Positions 47,171-55,899 of a DNA stretch of 64,000 nucleotides are shown here, one piece after another. Below the pieces are notes generated by a model. The model ran no database searches, was not told the origin of the DNA, and saw nothing but the letters and a program-made list of their open reading frames with translations. Position 1 is the first letter of the stretch, and each line of letters opens with the position of its first letter. The translations under genes were made by a program, and so were the position numbers. This DNA is from Heligmosomoides polygyrus polygyrus. Lineage: Eukaryota; Nematoda; Chromadorea; Rhabditida; Heligmosomidae. The stretch lies in contig OX377202.1 of NCBI GenBank assembly GCA_947396885.1, forward strand, positions 14,570,001-14,634,000. The letters run 5' to 3'.

Positions 47171-48011
47171 ATGTCATCGAATGATTTACGGTTGGACGGG
47201 TGGAATTATGTGCTATTTTCTATGGAGTGCATCATGAACGTAATTTTTATACCGGCAGCCTTTGTGCTCTTCTACATCTGTACCACACAGAAAAATCTCC
47301 ACATGAACTTCAGGTGCGGACGAGAGGACTCGCTTGCTCTTATAGATAAATTTATTTAATTTATATCTAAATGCTTACTTTCTTGATTATGATTCGATAT
47401 TTAACTTCCATACTTTCTCAATTGCTCACTTCCAAGAGAGGAGCTCAAAAATGTTATGCTAGAACACAATACACAGGAGAATCACAAAACAACAAAAATA
47501 AGCTACTTGGAATGAACCACGCTCGCGCTTATTGCGCTTAGTAGCCCAAAAGAGGGCACGTGAGGTACTGTGAATGTGAAATTGGCGAAATTTGCTCCAA
47601 AGCAGACCCAATAATTTGAGTTAAGCACAACGTATTTGAAGAAACGCTTCATTATCAACTTTCAGGTCATTCTTATTCTTTGCAACATTTGGGTAACTGA
47701 TTTCAACAGTTAATTCTTGCCACCACTCGTATGTGCTGCATTGCGCGATCTGAGTCACAGTTTTCGGTTAGTGAATTTTGGAACATTGTTTGCTGTTACT
47801 TTGTGGTGTTACTGGTATTGTATCAAACATTAAAGAACGAAAGTAACAATACGTCATAATAAGGTCGACATTCAATGGGTAGAAGTGTCAAGTTTCGCAT
47901 CTAGCTTAAGCAATGTTTTCTATGTTTATCCTTTTTTGAAAAAGTGCGTGTGTTAACAATTGCACAAGTGAAAACGCATTAGATCTTCTAACTTTCCACT
48001 TAATAATTCTT

Positions 48012-48383
48012 AAGGTCGCCACAGACTTCTGCGGCGCCGCTCAGCGGCTTGACTCATCATCAGTGGGAGCGGTGACGGCGAGGTACTGTACTGTTTCTAG
48101 TGGGGACCGACTGGTGCTTAACGACCGTCTCCGCTCTGGATCCCGCCGCGAAAGGGCAGAGCGCAGAGCGCAGACAGACAGACGCTGGAGCGGCGCCGCC
48201 GGGTGGAATGATCCAAGTCATTTCCGCCAGCGACGCCGCCGCCGGTGCCGCCGGCCGGCCAGCGACGCCGCGCAGCGGCGCCGCTGGCGGCGCCGCTGGA
48301 TTCGAGCTCTGCGTCTCTGCCCTATGGTTAAGCATAGGGCAGCGGCGCCGCCGAGCGGCGCCGCAGAAGTCTGTGGCGGCCTT
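48012..48383. mobile_element. GC-rich foldback MITE in receptor copy 2 intron 2
   Basis: The ends AAGGTCGCCACAGACTTCTG and CAGAAGTCTGTGGCGGCCTT are inverted, continuing as CGGCGCCGCT/AGCGGCGCCG. The interior is built of GCCGCC-type sequence with a further hairpin CTGCCCTATG/CATAGGGCAG. It is far GC-richer than the surrounding intron. Long frames on both strands here are composition artefacts. Confidence 0.7.
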
Positions 48384-48615
48384 TAGAGAACTCGGAACTA
48401 GAAGACAAATGCTCACATAGCCTTGATATCCTTAGTGTCTTGGTATTGCTCCAGAGTCAACTCCCAACTCGATTCTCTGCTCTGTTTTGTCGCTGCTTAG
48501 GCGATATGGCACTCAAATTCACAGTGATCGTATCTCGTACAACTTCATGACTGACTTGTGTTTAGTGTGCCGTCCTGCTGGATAAACATTGACCTATACA
48601 CACCATCCCATGAGA

Positions 48616-48741
48616 CCGAAAACCTCGTTTTGCACAAAAGACGCAAATGACTAACAATCTCATTGAAATGTTAACAAAATGTCAACATTTTAATGAGATT
48701 GTTAGTCATTTGCTTCTTTTGTGCAAAACGTGGTTTTTCGG
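48616..48741. mobile_element. Hairpin MITE-like unit
   Basis: CCGAAAACCTCGTTTTGCAC pairs with GTGCAAAACGTGGTTTTTCGG, and GCAAATGACTAACAATCTCA pairs with TGAGATTGTTAGTCATTTGC. The centre is ATGTTAACAAAATGTCAACAT. It abuts the PLE end at 48745. Confidence 0.75.
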
Positions 48742-48812
48742 TGGATCTTTATCTAGCAGGGCCTGACACTTCGACATCTCGTTGTCTTCAGAGGTCTTAA
48801 CGTGGTGCATCA
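48742..48812 (-). repeat. PLE-type terminal repeat with hammerhead-like core
   Basis: On the minus strand: CTCTGAAGACAACGAGATGTC, GAAGTGTCAGGCC and AGATAAAGATCCACC. It lies about 200 bp downstream of the GIY-YIG tail at 49009-49317 on the same strand, the same arrangement as at 1181-1770. Confidence 0.5.
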
Positions 48813-49008
48813 GTTTTGTTTGCGTCCTAGTCCACCAAGCGCCTTCACTACCGTAGCATTTTGAACCTACCCTTCAAACGCAAAGGAGGGACGAAATGGA
48901 AGAAAGGAACTCACCAATTGCACCCACAAATGCTGGCGTTTGCCCCCGTTAAGTAACCAAAAGAGGCGAATGGAGCATACTGCACTGCAATGCCGCTAAC
49001 TGGTCCTA

Positions 49009-49317
49009 CTACAGCTCACAATGAGATACAAACGACAGAAAGTCAATCGCAATAGACGGACACTCATTTCGGTTGTTCATCACTAAATTTCTTGTGAGAA
49101 TCCAGAATGCCTCTAACGCTTTTCTCGCCGAAATAACCCTTACCATGAGCAAAATGGTGCGTTTCACATCAAAGTCGTTTCCGTTACGCGCATCAATCCT
49201 ATGCTTTCCAAGTGCACTGGTTAGCAATCCACCTCGTTTACTCGATTAATGTCTCCTTACGTACATTGCAAGAGCCCTTCCCGTTTTTCCTATGTATTCG
49301 GCGTTACGTTCCAAGAA
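49009..49317 (-). pseudogene. Penelope-like element GIY-YIG endonuclease C-terminal fragment
   Basis: Minus-strand frame of 103 codons: AEYIGKTGRALAMYVRRH, one TAA, GGLLTSALGKHRID, DFDVKRTILLMVRVISARKA, LEAFWILTRNLVMNNRNEC, ending SHCEL and TAG. The EYIG.TGR.L element is the second half of the GIY-YIG signature. It matches the fragment at 1181-1435 (ARKALEAFWI..RN..MNNRNEC). The element is 5'-truncated and has one internal stop. Confidence 0.7.
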
Positions 49318-51084
49318 CTCGATCAGGTAAATTGCTTCAATTCTGGGGGTAACGTACTACATTGAAGTAACTGCCCCCCACCAACAAAATGGTGTCAGCA
49401 GCAGGAGGTGAAGAAGACACGTGCAATAACGTTCCAAAAGCAGATGGCGGTCTAGATGTTGTGGGAGAGCCGATATCCACTGCTTCTAGTGTGACCGTTT
49501 GAAAAGGCCGCCTTCGCATAACGAGCGTCAGGACATCTCTATGGTATGTGTCGTGCAGGTGCGCCTACATAAAATGATAGAGACACAGTGGAAGTATTTG
49601 CTTCGCTCAGCACGCCTTCGATGGGGTAGTCTACTAGCAAGAAAAAATTATCGTATCAGATTGGCAAATAACGAGATAAAAACAGAGGAACACGTTTTAT
49701 TTTTTAGGACGATTTAGTTGTGATGCTCATGGCGGGGCTTTTCACAAGGACATTTGGATGGTTTCTTGTTGTTGCGGATAGGGCGTTCGCCTCTGCATTT
49801 CCACGACAGTACGATCAACGATGTGGCGGTTATACTGTGTCGATAGGACTGTGCAGTGCAACGGTGAGTTTATGACCATATTCATTTCCTTAGAAGACAG
49901 AAATTTGCTCGGCAAGCGTTATCTTCTGACGCAGGCTGTCAAAGATGCAGCGCTTTAAGAGCTTTCTGACGAGAAACTTTCATGGACTAAGCTAACGAGA
50001 TGAAATAAGGGGTTCTGTGCACTAAAAACTTCATGAAGTAAAATCTGAACTATTCCATACAAAAACTTGCCAAAGGAGTGGTGTTTTAATATCGGATTTC
50101 CTGGCAAAACGTAAAGAGGGGTATAATTTTAATTTGAGACAGCCATCATAATGCTTTGCTTGCTCGGTGGAACCTCCACCTTCTCCTATGCAATGACTGC
50201 ATTACAAACAAGCTAATGCTCAATCCATACCATATCAGTGTGGATGAGCGTCTTGTCCAGGTTGAGAGTACTGGAAACGATTTGAACTGGATAAACAAAC
50301 ACTCATAAGAATTGCTAGCCATGTTTTTGATCTTAGAAATTCCGCATTTTTATCTTTTGATAAGCAAATTACTTATTTCTTTAGGCATTTCTGATAGCAC
50401 TGCATCTGCTCGCTTATCAATACCAAATATGTAAGTTCCTTGCCTTTCGCTTTTCTATGATACCAGATGGATACTATATGCTGAAGAAGTATTTTATGCC
50501 TCCGGTTTCTTTGTTGTTCTTCAAAAATTGTATATAAATTATAAGATGGACTTCTTCATATTATCATAACACATTCCAGTCGGAAACTTCGATATATACT
50601 GCATGGGAGAAACAACTACAGTCTATCTTCTATGTTTCTTGGTAAGTGCATACAGTTTACGCAATTTTTTCGGTGACATCAGAATTCGCCGGTCACACTC
50701 TCCCCACGATCCCAAATCAAATCATATCGATTTGGTATTAGATTCGTGAACAGAAAAACACGTCACAATCACATTTTAAGAGATCAGTGCTAGACCTGCA
50801 GAAAAAAGTTTGTAAGCTGATTTCTTTGCCAGTTGGCCTTTCACCTATTTGAGTTTGTAGAGTACCAGTAGAAGTGACACAATTTGTTAAGCATCGACCT
50901 TATTTTTCACCCTTTTTTACAACCCGAAGTCTTCAGGGGATTTGCTATGAAACTCTACTACTCGTTATAATCAAGACATTGCGTTGGTGCTTGCAACTAC
51001 TTCTTTTGCCCAAATTTACCCCTTTTATAGTTCTCAAAACGTGACAATTTAACGAATTAATACAATACCGCTCAAATTCTTTGC

Positions 51085-51480
51085 AAAAAGACGCTTTGCG
51101 ACGGATTAATCCGTCACAAAGCGTCGTATTGCCATAACTCTTTTCAAAGTTATTTGTTTAGAATCCTATTAACACCATTAAAAGCCCCGTCTCATTTTCT
51201 ATCCAGCGATTTAAACATCATCTAAAACGATTGCACAGTGACCTAGTTGAAGCTTTGGCTTCTTCGCCTCCTTTAATTGATTTACGACTCCTCCGAGATC
51301 CCCAGTGACATGTCCTTAAGGTTTTTCGTTGACGGGATTAATCGAAATTCAGAAATCTTCTATTGTTTTAGAAGATCTGTATTTGTTACGCATCAAGTGT
51401 CATTGTGGTACTAAATAGTGCCAAGTTTGAATAACACAGGCCCGATTTCGGATATGCGCAAACGCGCGGTAACCTAAGAT
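51085..51480. repeat. Diverged relative of the 39828-41837 foldback arm
   Basis: It starts with a small palindrome GACGCTTTGCGACGGAT / ATCCGTCACAAAGCGTC and continues with CATAACTC, ACACCATTA, TTGATTTACGACT and TTTAGAAGATCTGTA-type blocks in the same order as the left arm at 39850-40170. It lies in intron 5 of receptor copy 2. Confidence 0.5.
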
Positions 51481-51995
51481 TCAGTTAAGAATTAGCCAAC
51501 TAGCAGCCAGCTACAGAAGACAGTATTCCACTGTTCCGTTGTGGGAACGATGGTCTTTATAAAACGTGTAAAATGGCTTTGAGAAATGGAGAGAAATGAC
51601 AAGATTTTCTTTTTTTTCCAGCAAGGGATTGGCGTAATCTCAATATGCGGCGTAGGATTCCCCTATATTTGAACTTCAGTTGCTCCTGTACAGGATAAGT
51701 ACGAAAGCCGTGTATTTTTGTGGTTTACAGTAGACCACGAGCATATTCAAATCTAAAAAGAACGGAAAGATTTTGACCGTTTAAAGTAGATTTCTATGCG
51801 GCCAAATTTTGACGAAAACAACAGAAAATTTTGTTTCAGTCGCTTACCTCTTTATGAATGAGTTTATTCGAAAAATTAACTGGACAACATTTTTCAGCTT
51901 GTTGCGAGCTTGCCACAGATGCAATATTGTCCGTATTCAAACTGAAAACCATTTTCACCTCTTTGGCCGCCGAAACAAGTTTGGGGCTGCGCTTC

Positions 51996-52043
51996 GGCCC
52001 GAGTGCGGACACGGCGGCGGGCCGCTGTGTCCGCACTCGGGCC
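51996..52043. repeat. Perfect 17-bp GC-rich hairpin
   Basis: GGCCCGAGTGCGGACAC (51996-52012) and GTGTCCGCACTCGGGCC (52027-52043) are perfectly complementary, with a 14-nt GC-rich loop. Confidence 0.85.
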
Positions 52044-52045
52044 AA

Positions 52046-52112
52046 AGACGTAGAGCATTCCCGCCCGGTCAGAGGGAGGTGCGGGTTTGAGTCCCACCTG
52101 GCGCTAGAAGTT
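52046..52112 (+). repeat. tRNA-like 3' half, possibly SINE or tRNA pseudogene
   Basis: GTAGAGCATTCCCGCCCGG is followed by GGTCAGAGGGAGGTGCGGG and GGGTTTGAGTCCCACC, resembling the end of a D arm, an anticodon arm and a T arm with B box. The 5' acceptor strand and most of the D arm are replaced by the hairpin at 51996-52043. Confidence 0.4.
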
Positions 52113-52891
52113 TTGATCGCAACAAAACATCGTTGTAATAGCTTACATCCTCGGTGCCAGCCAATTGAGGCTTAAAGAAACTGATTTGAATCATTTCTAT
52201 CTAGACCTACGGCACTTTTCACTGTTTTTCAGTAGCCCCTTCAAATTTGGGCGCTTTCAAAAATTAAACCGGTATTCGGAACCAGCGTCGAATTATCATC
52301 CTGATGCGGTGGAAATGACTCAGTAGAGGTTAGAAATTCAGTTCATTGATTTATATTCTGCTCTTCGCAGCCGGCCTCCTACCACGTTGTAGATAAACAC
52401 CAGATAAATACTCCTCATTAGCCATATTGGTCTGTAAGCAAGAAAATGCTGTTCGATTTAAGGATTTTGTCTCCTTCACACTTGATACCACATAGGTTTT
52501 TGTATTCTGTGGTTAGTTTGTTCAAGTTTTTGTTCTTGCCCATTCACTAACATTGTAAGAGAGAATAACAATTCAGTCCTTGTAGACCTTCCTTTCCAAA
52601 ATCTGTACTGGCAATCAGGAGTTGTTATATGACGGCGAATAATGTGATCCACACAAGGATAGATATGAGATTGTTACGGCACTTCGATGCTACCAGTTCT
52701 TATGCCCTCGATTCCCCAGTGAATTTTGCCATAAATAAAAATTTCGACTATGCAAGTGGATTTAGCAATTAAAGAAAAATCGTGGTCGAGAGCCGAAAAT
52801 TACCAGGTTGTCCAATAATTCCTGTCCGAAATTTTTCAAAATTCTATAATTTTCCTTAGAAGTGTTATAATATCAGGCAAGTGTAAAAACC

Positions 52892-52932
52892 TTCTAGAAG
52901 GTTCTCCAGAATTCCACGCTAGGGGTATATAA
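52892..52932 (+). promoter_or_regulatory. Heat-shock-element-like promoter with TATA box
   Basis: TTCTAGAAGGTTC (52892-52904) is three perfect alternating TTC/GAA units at 2-nt spacing, the heat-shock factor consensus. A GAATTCC follows. TATATAA lies at 52926-52932, 39 bp before the transposase ATG at 52971. This resembles the layout of small heat-shock gene promoters. Confidence 0.5.
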
Positions 52933-52970
52933 GGCGCAGTCGCCGCGTCTAGCTACCAGTACAAGCTAAA

Positions 52971-53618
52971 ATGGACCAGGGTCGAATTCGTACGTTCGTG
53001 CACTACGAGTGTCGTCCGCATCGCAAGGAGTTTCTCGAGGACCTGGTCACTAGGGATGAGAGCTGGGTCCTCTACGACAACGTCGCCCGCCGTGCAGTCT
53101 GAATCCCGCGCGGAGAAGAGCCGCCGATGACGCCGAAAGCCGACCTGCACCCGCTGAAGATCATGCTCTGCTGCTGGTGGGACGCCAAGGGCATGCTGTA
53201 CTTCGAGCTGCTCATGCAAGGCAGGACGGCCACCGCCTCCATCTACACCGATCAGCTCGAGAAACCAGCCGCCGCCATCCGAGAAAAGCGTCCCCGACGG
53301 GCCTCGGTCCACCTGCTGCACGACAACGCGCGCCCCCACGTGGCGAAGGAGACCCAGCAGAAGTTGGCGACGCTCGGCTGGGAGACGGTTGCCCATCCGC
53401 CGTATTCCCCGGACCTCGCCCGCTCCGACTACCACTTGTTCCGCCCGCTGAAGCACCACTTGGCCGGGAGAAAATTCACCAACTACGACAACCTCAAATC
53501 CGACATCGCGGACTTCTTCGAGTCGCACCCCCCGGAGTTCTGGGCGAAGGGCATCGGCGACCTGCCCAATCGAAGGGCCACTGTTGTGGTTAACTGTGGT
53601 GATTATATTGTTGACTAG
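52971..53618 (+). pseudogene. Mariner transposase, deleted and with one stop
   Basis: It begins MDQGRIRTFVHYE, then jumps directly to HRKEFLEDLVTRDESWVLYD, so the N-terminal DNA-binding helix-turn-helix region (about 140 residues) is missing. TGA at 53099-53101 breaks the frame (a Trp codon in relatives), after which it stays open to TAG 53616-53618. The catalytic aspartates are all present: TRDESW, LLHDNARPH and PDLARSDYHLF. The last two are separated by 34 residues, i.e. DD34D of the mariner family. AATAAA follows at 53630. The protein cannot transpose as it stands. The long minus-strand frame over this region is an antisense shadow of GC-rich codons. Confidence 0.85.
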
Positions 53619-54227
53619 ACTTGCTTTTCAATAAAGTTGAAAAAAATTGAAAATGGTGAAATTTTCGGACAAGAATTATTGGACAGCCTAGTAATTGTTA
53701 TTAATTTTTTCTTTAGCCATGAAAGCCATGTATTTGGGCATAGTGCATTCATAAATCATCCGTATCGCTGTCGATGCAATTGGGATACATCACGCGCTGA
53801 CAAATTCGTACGTATACACGCGGGTAGTAAACTCAGAGAAAGTAGTAGATCATGCGTAGTAGTAGCTGGCAGTACAGTTCATGGTCGCAGTAGTCTCGAA
53901 CGTGCAACCGAATGCGATCGTTTGGAGTGCACGGGAGTTAAATTCGCGAAAGTTCACGAAGCGTTTGACCGACAATGTAATTGGTTTGAATTTCAGGCAC
54001 TTATCGCCATTATAAGATGCGACGTAGCCGCATACAAACAAAGACACGTCGCTATGTTATCGTTAAGAGACAAATATCGTTTGGATGAGAACATTCGCAG
54101 TGGGAAGTACCTCATCCCTGTCGCTGTGAACGATGTCCTGTGCCGAGTTCGTTTATCTATTTATGTAAAGTTTAAGACTATAATTAACCTCAGAAGTACA
54201 GGACTGTCTGATCTTGTAGATTGTCCA

Positions 54228-54274
54228 AGCTCTATAAAAACCAGACTTCTTCGAAGTCTGGTTTTTATAGAGCT
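54228..54274. repeat. Perfect 22-bp hairpin
   Basis: AGCTCTATAAAAACCAGACT.. pairs without mismatch with ..AGTCTGGTTTTTATAGAGCT around a 3-nt TTC loop, in intron 6 of receptor copy 2. Confidence 0.85.
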
Positions 54275-54437
54275 CGATTTGAATACGTATTTACCTTTAC
54301 AGCGTCAAGCAGTATTTATCACTAACATTTAACGCAAAATACGTGACAGTTTGCTCTATAGCAGAGATAGTAGTTTGCTTAGGTGCGGGGTGGTGGAGGA
54401 TGTACGTACGAGAAGACAGAGGATTTGCCTCTCATAC

Positions 54438-54459
54438 CTCAAACTTGGGTAATTAAACT
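54438..54459 (-). ncRNA. SL1-like spliced-leader sequence (21/22)
   Basis: On the minus strand the 22-nt leader differs from nematode SL1 only in the first base (A for G) and ends AAGTTTGAG. It is followed by GTATGAGAGGCAAATCCTCT, which begins with a splice donor and can form a small stem (GAGG/CCTC), as in an SL RNA. No clear Sm site (AATTTTTGG type) follows. Probably an SL RNA pseudogene or variant. Confidence 0.5.
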
Positions 54460-54715
54460 TTTATAAGAAATTTTTAACTTCACAAGAAATAGCGAACAAT
54501 GGACATCGCTAACAATAACGCGAAATAATTAAAGAAGTGAGTGCGCTGCGCTTTACTTGAGCATGGGCGTTGAGGGGCAAATGAATGAATAATGTCGCGG
54601 CAATCGAGCCAGCTATTTATGCAATAGCCATTAGAACTAACCACTTGCTCCGCTGGCAATATGCCAGCTCCTGCTGGAGTACCACGCAAACTTGCACATC
54701 AATCCGTGCCGACAC

Positions 54716-54959
54716 TGCTTTCGTCACTGAGGGGGACATCGGAGATGGGTTGTGCGCTCTTCGAGCGCACAACTCGGCTAGGGAAGGGACTCCGGGGTGT
54801 GGGCCATCCAGGCGGCTCGTGCCAAGAATGCCAAAAATGCTTTCGTCGCTGAGGGGGACATCGGAGATGGGTTGTGCGCTCTTCGAGCGCACAACTCGGC
54901 TAGGGAAGGGACTCCAGGGTGTAGTGCGTCCAAGGTGCTCGTGCAGGAACTGCTCCCGT
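54716..54959 (+). repeat. Two-unit tandem repeat, period 122 bp, each with a hairpin
   Basis: Units 54716-54837 and 54838-54959 share CTGAGGGGGACATCGGAGAT, CAACTCGGCTAGGGAAGGGA and CTC.AGGGTGT. Each holds GTTGTGCGCTC-TTC-GAGCGCACAAC, a perfect 11-bp hairpin. Confidence 0.8.
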
Positions 54960-55159
54960 CTCCCAGTGCTCTCCTGTAGCGGCGGTGGAAGAGCCGCGAT
55001 CCGCCACCGACCGCTCAACGACCCTCCTCCATATCGACTGACCATGGTGTCGGTTGATATCGAACATGGCCACGTCGATATGACGCGACATCAGGAGAAT
55101 CTGGTTAGATCTGAGTAAGACCCTATTTATGCTCCGGTCTAGGAGGCACTAAAAGCACT

Positions 55160-55235
55160 GCGCAGTTATCTACGACTTTATGAGTAGAGGAATGCTTCTG
55201 CATTCCTCCACTTATGAAGTCGTAGATAACCGCGC
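55160..55235. repeat. Long hairpin, about 36-bp arms
   Basis: GCGCAGTTATCTACGACTT pairs with AAGTCGTAGATAACCGCGC and TAGAGGAATGC with GCATTCCTCCA, with few mismatches and a TTCT loop. Confidence 0.8.
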
Positions 55236-55899
55236 AAACAACGAAAAAAGACATATTTGAATTTCTACCAGATAGGTAGAGTGAACATGAAGATATAGCA
55301 CAGTGCATTGCTAGCAATACGGAAAAAATACTATACTATACGATGACAGTACAATATCATTTTATCATCACGTTCGTCGAATAGTGGACAGAAATCAACG
55401 TTAAATATTATAACCAAAATTATATAAAAATAGCCGCCTGCGTCCGGAGAAGGGGTTCAATTTTTTATTAGCTATGGTTTTTTTTATTCTCTGTAGTCTC
55501 TATTTCAACATTACCGCAGTCTGTAATACGACGAACGTACAAAGTATTAAACGTATCTTAAGCTGTCACTATTTCAGGGACTTACAGTTCTACTCGTTAT
55601 GTATTCGGTGTTTTTTACAAGCGTTCCACTTGGCCACGACGCCTCACATTTGAGCCATGCGTATGATTTGGTCAGTTTGTTTCATTCTTTCTCGAAATAC
55701 GAACTATTATATTATTGTGCACTCATCGACACACTTTTAGTTGGCTGCTTACCAACGATTGTTTTTCGGTTTGACGCTGACATTTAGAAGCGAGAAGCTC
55801 GACAATCTTCTGAATCGCAGGAAAAGATGCAGCCGCGTTGTGGAAAGTCAGCCTGAGGCAACAAGATATTATAACGACATTACAATAATGTGGAATTGA

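Larger units (their letters stand above)
52806..53688 (+). mobile_element. Internally deleted mariner-family transposon
   Basis: The terminal inverted repeats are GGTTGTCCAATAATTCCTGT at the left and, read inward on the other strand, GGCTGTCCAATAATTCTTGT at the right. TA flanks the right end; the left reads CA, probably a mutated TA. At about 880 bp it is shorter than the usual 1.3 kb of mariners because the transposase N-terminal part is deleted. It sits in intron 5 of receptor copy 2, in the gene's orientation. The interior is markedly GC-rich. It may belong to the hookworm mariner group that includes bandit; this was not tested. Confidence 0.85.
47171..55899 (+). pseudogene. Serpentine chemoreceptor GPCR, copy 2, broken in exon 2
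   Basis: Exons: 47171-47313, 47666-47766, 49708-49863, 50385-50430, 50580-50641, 53997-54146, 55578-55670, 55741-55899. Seven of the eight have exactly the lengths and phases of copy 1, with intact splice sites and frames: MAGLFTRTFGWFLVVADRAF in TM3, MLSLRDKYRLDENIRSGKYL before TM6 and LAAYQRLFFGLTLTF in the tail. Exon 2 is 101 nt instead of 109. It has an in-frame TAA at 47694-47696 and an 8-nt deletion about 20 nt further on, so no full protein can be made unless exon 2 is bypassed. AATAAA at 55968. Intron 5 hosts the mariner element; intron 6 hosts hairpins, a tandem repeat and an SL1-like sequence. It could be a recent pseudogene or one inactive allele. Confidence 0.8.

Noticed and set aside
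48060..48420. Three overlapping frames of over 100 codons on both strands
   Set aside because: They sit wholly in the GC-rich foldback, where GCC/GGC repeats rarely give stops. No domain is recognisable.
52953..53528. 191-codon minus-strand open frame
   Set aside because: It lies antisense to the mariner transposase; the GC-rich codons of the real gene keep the opposite frame open.
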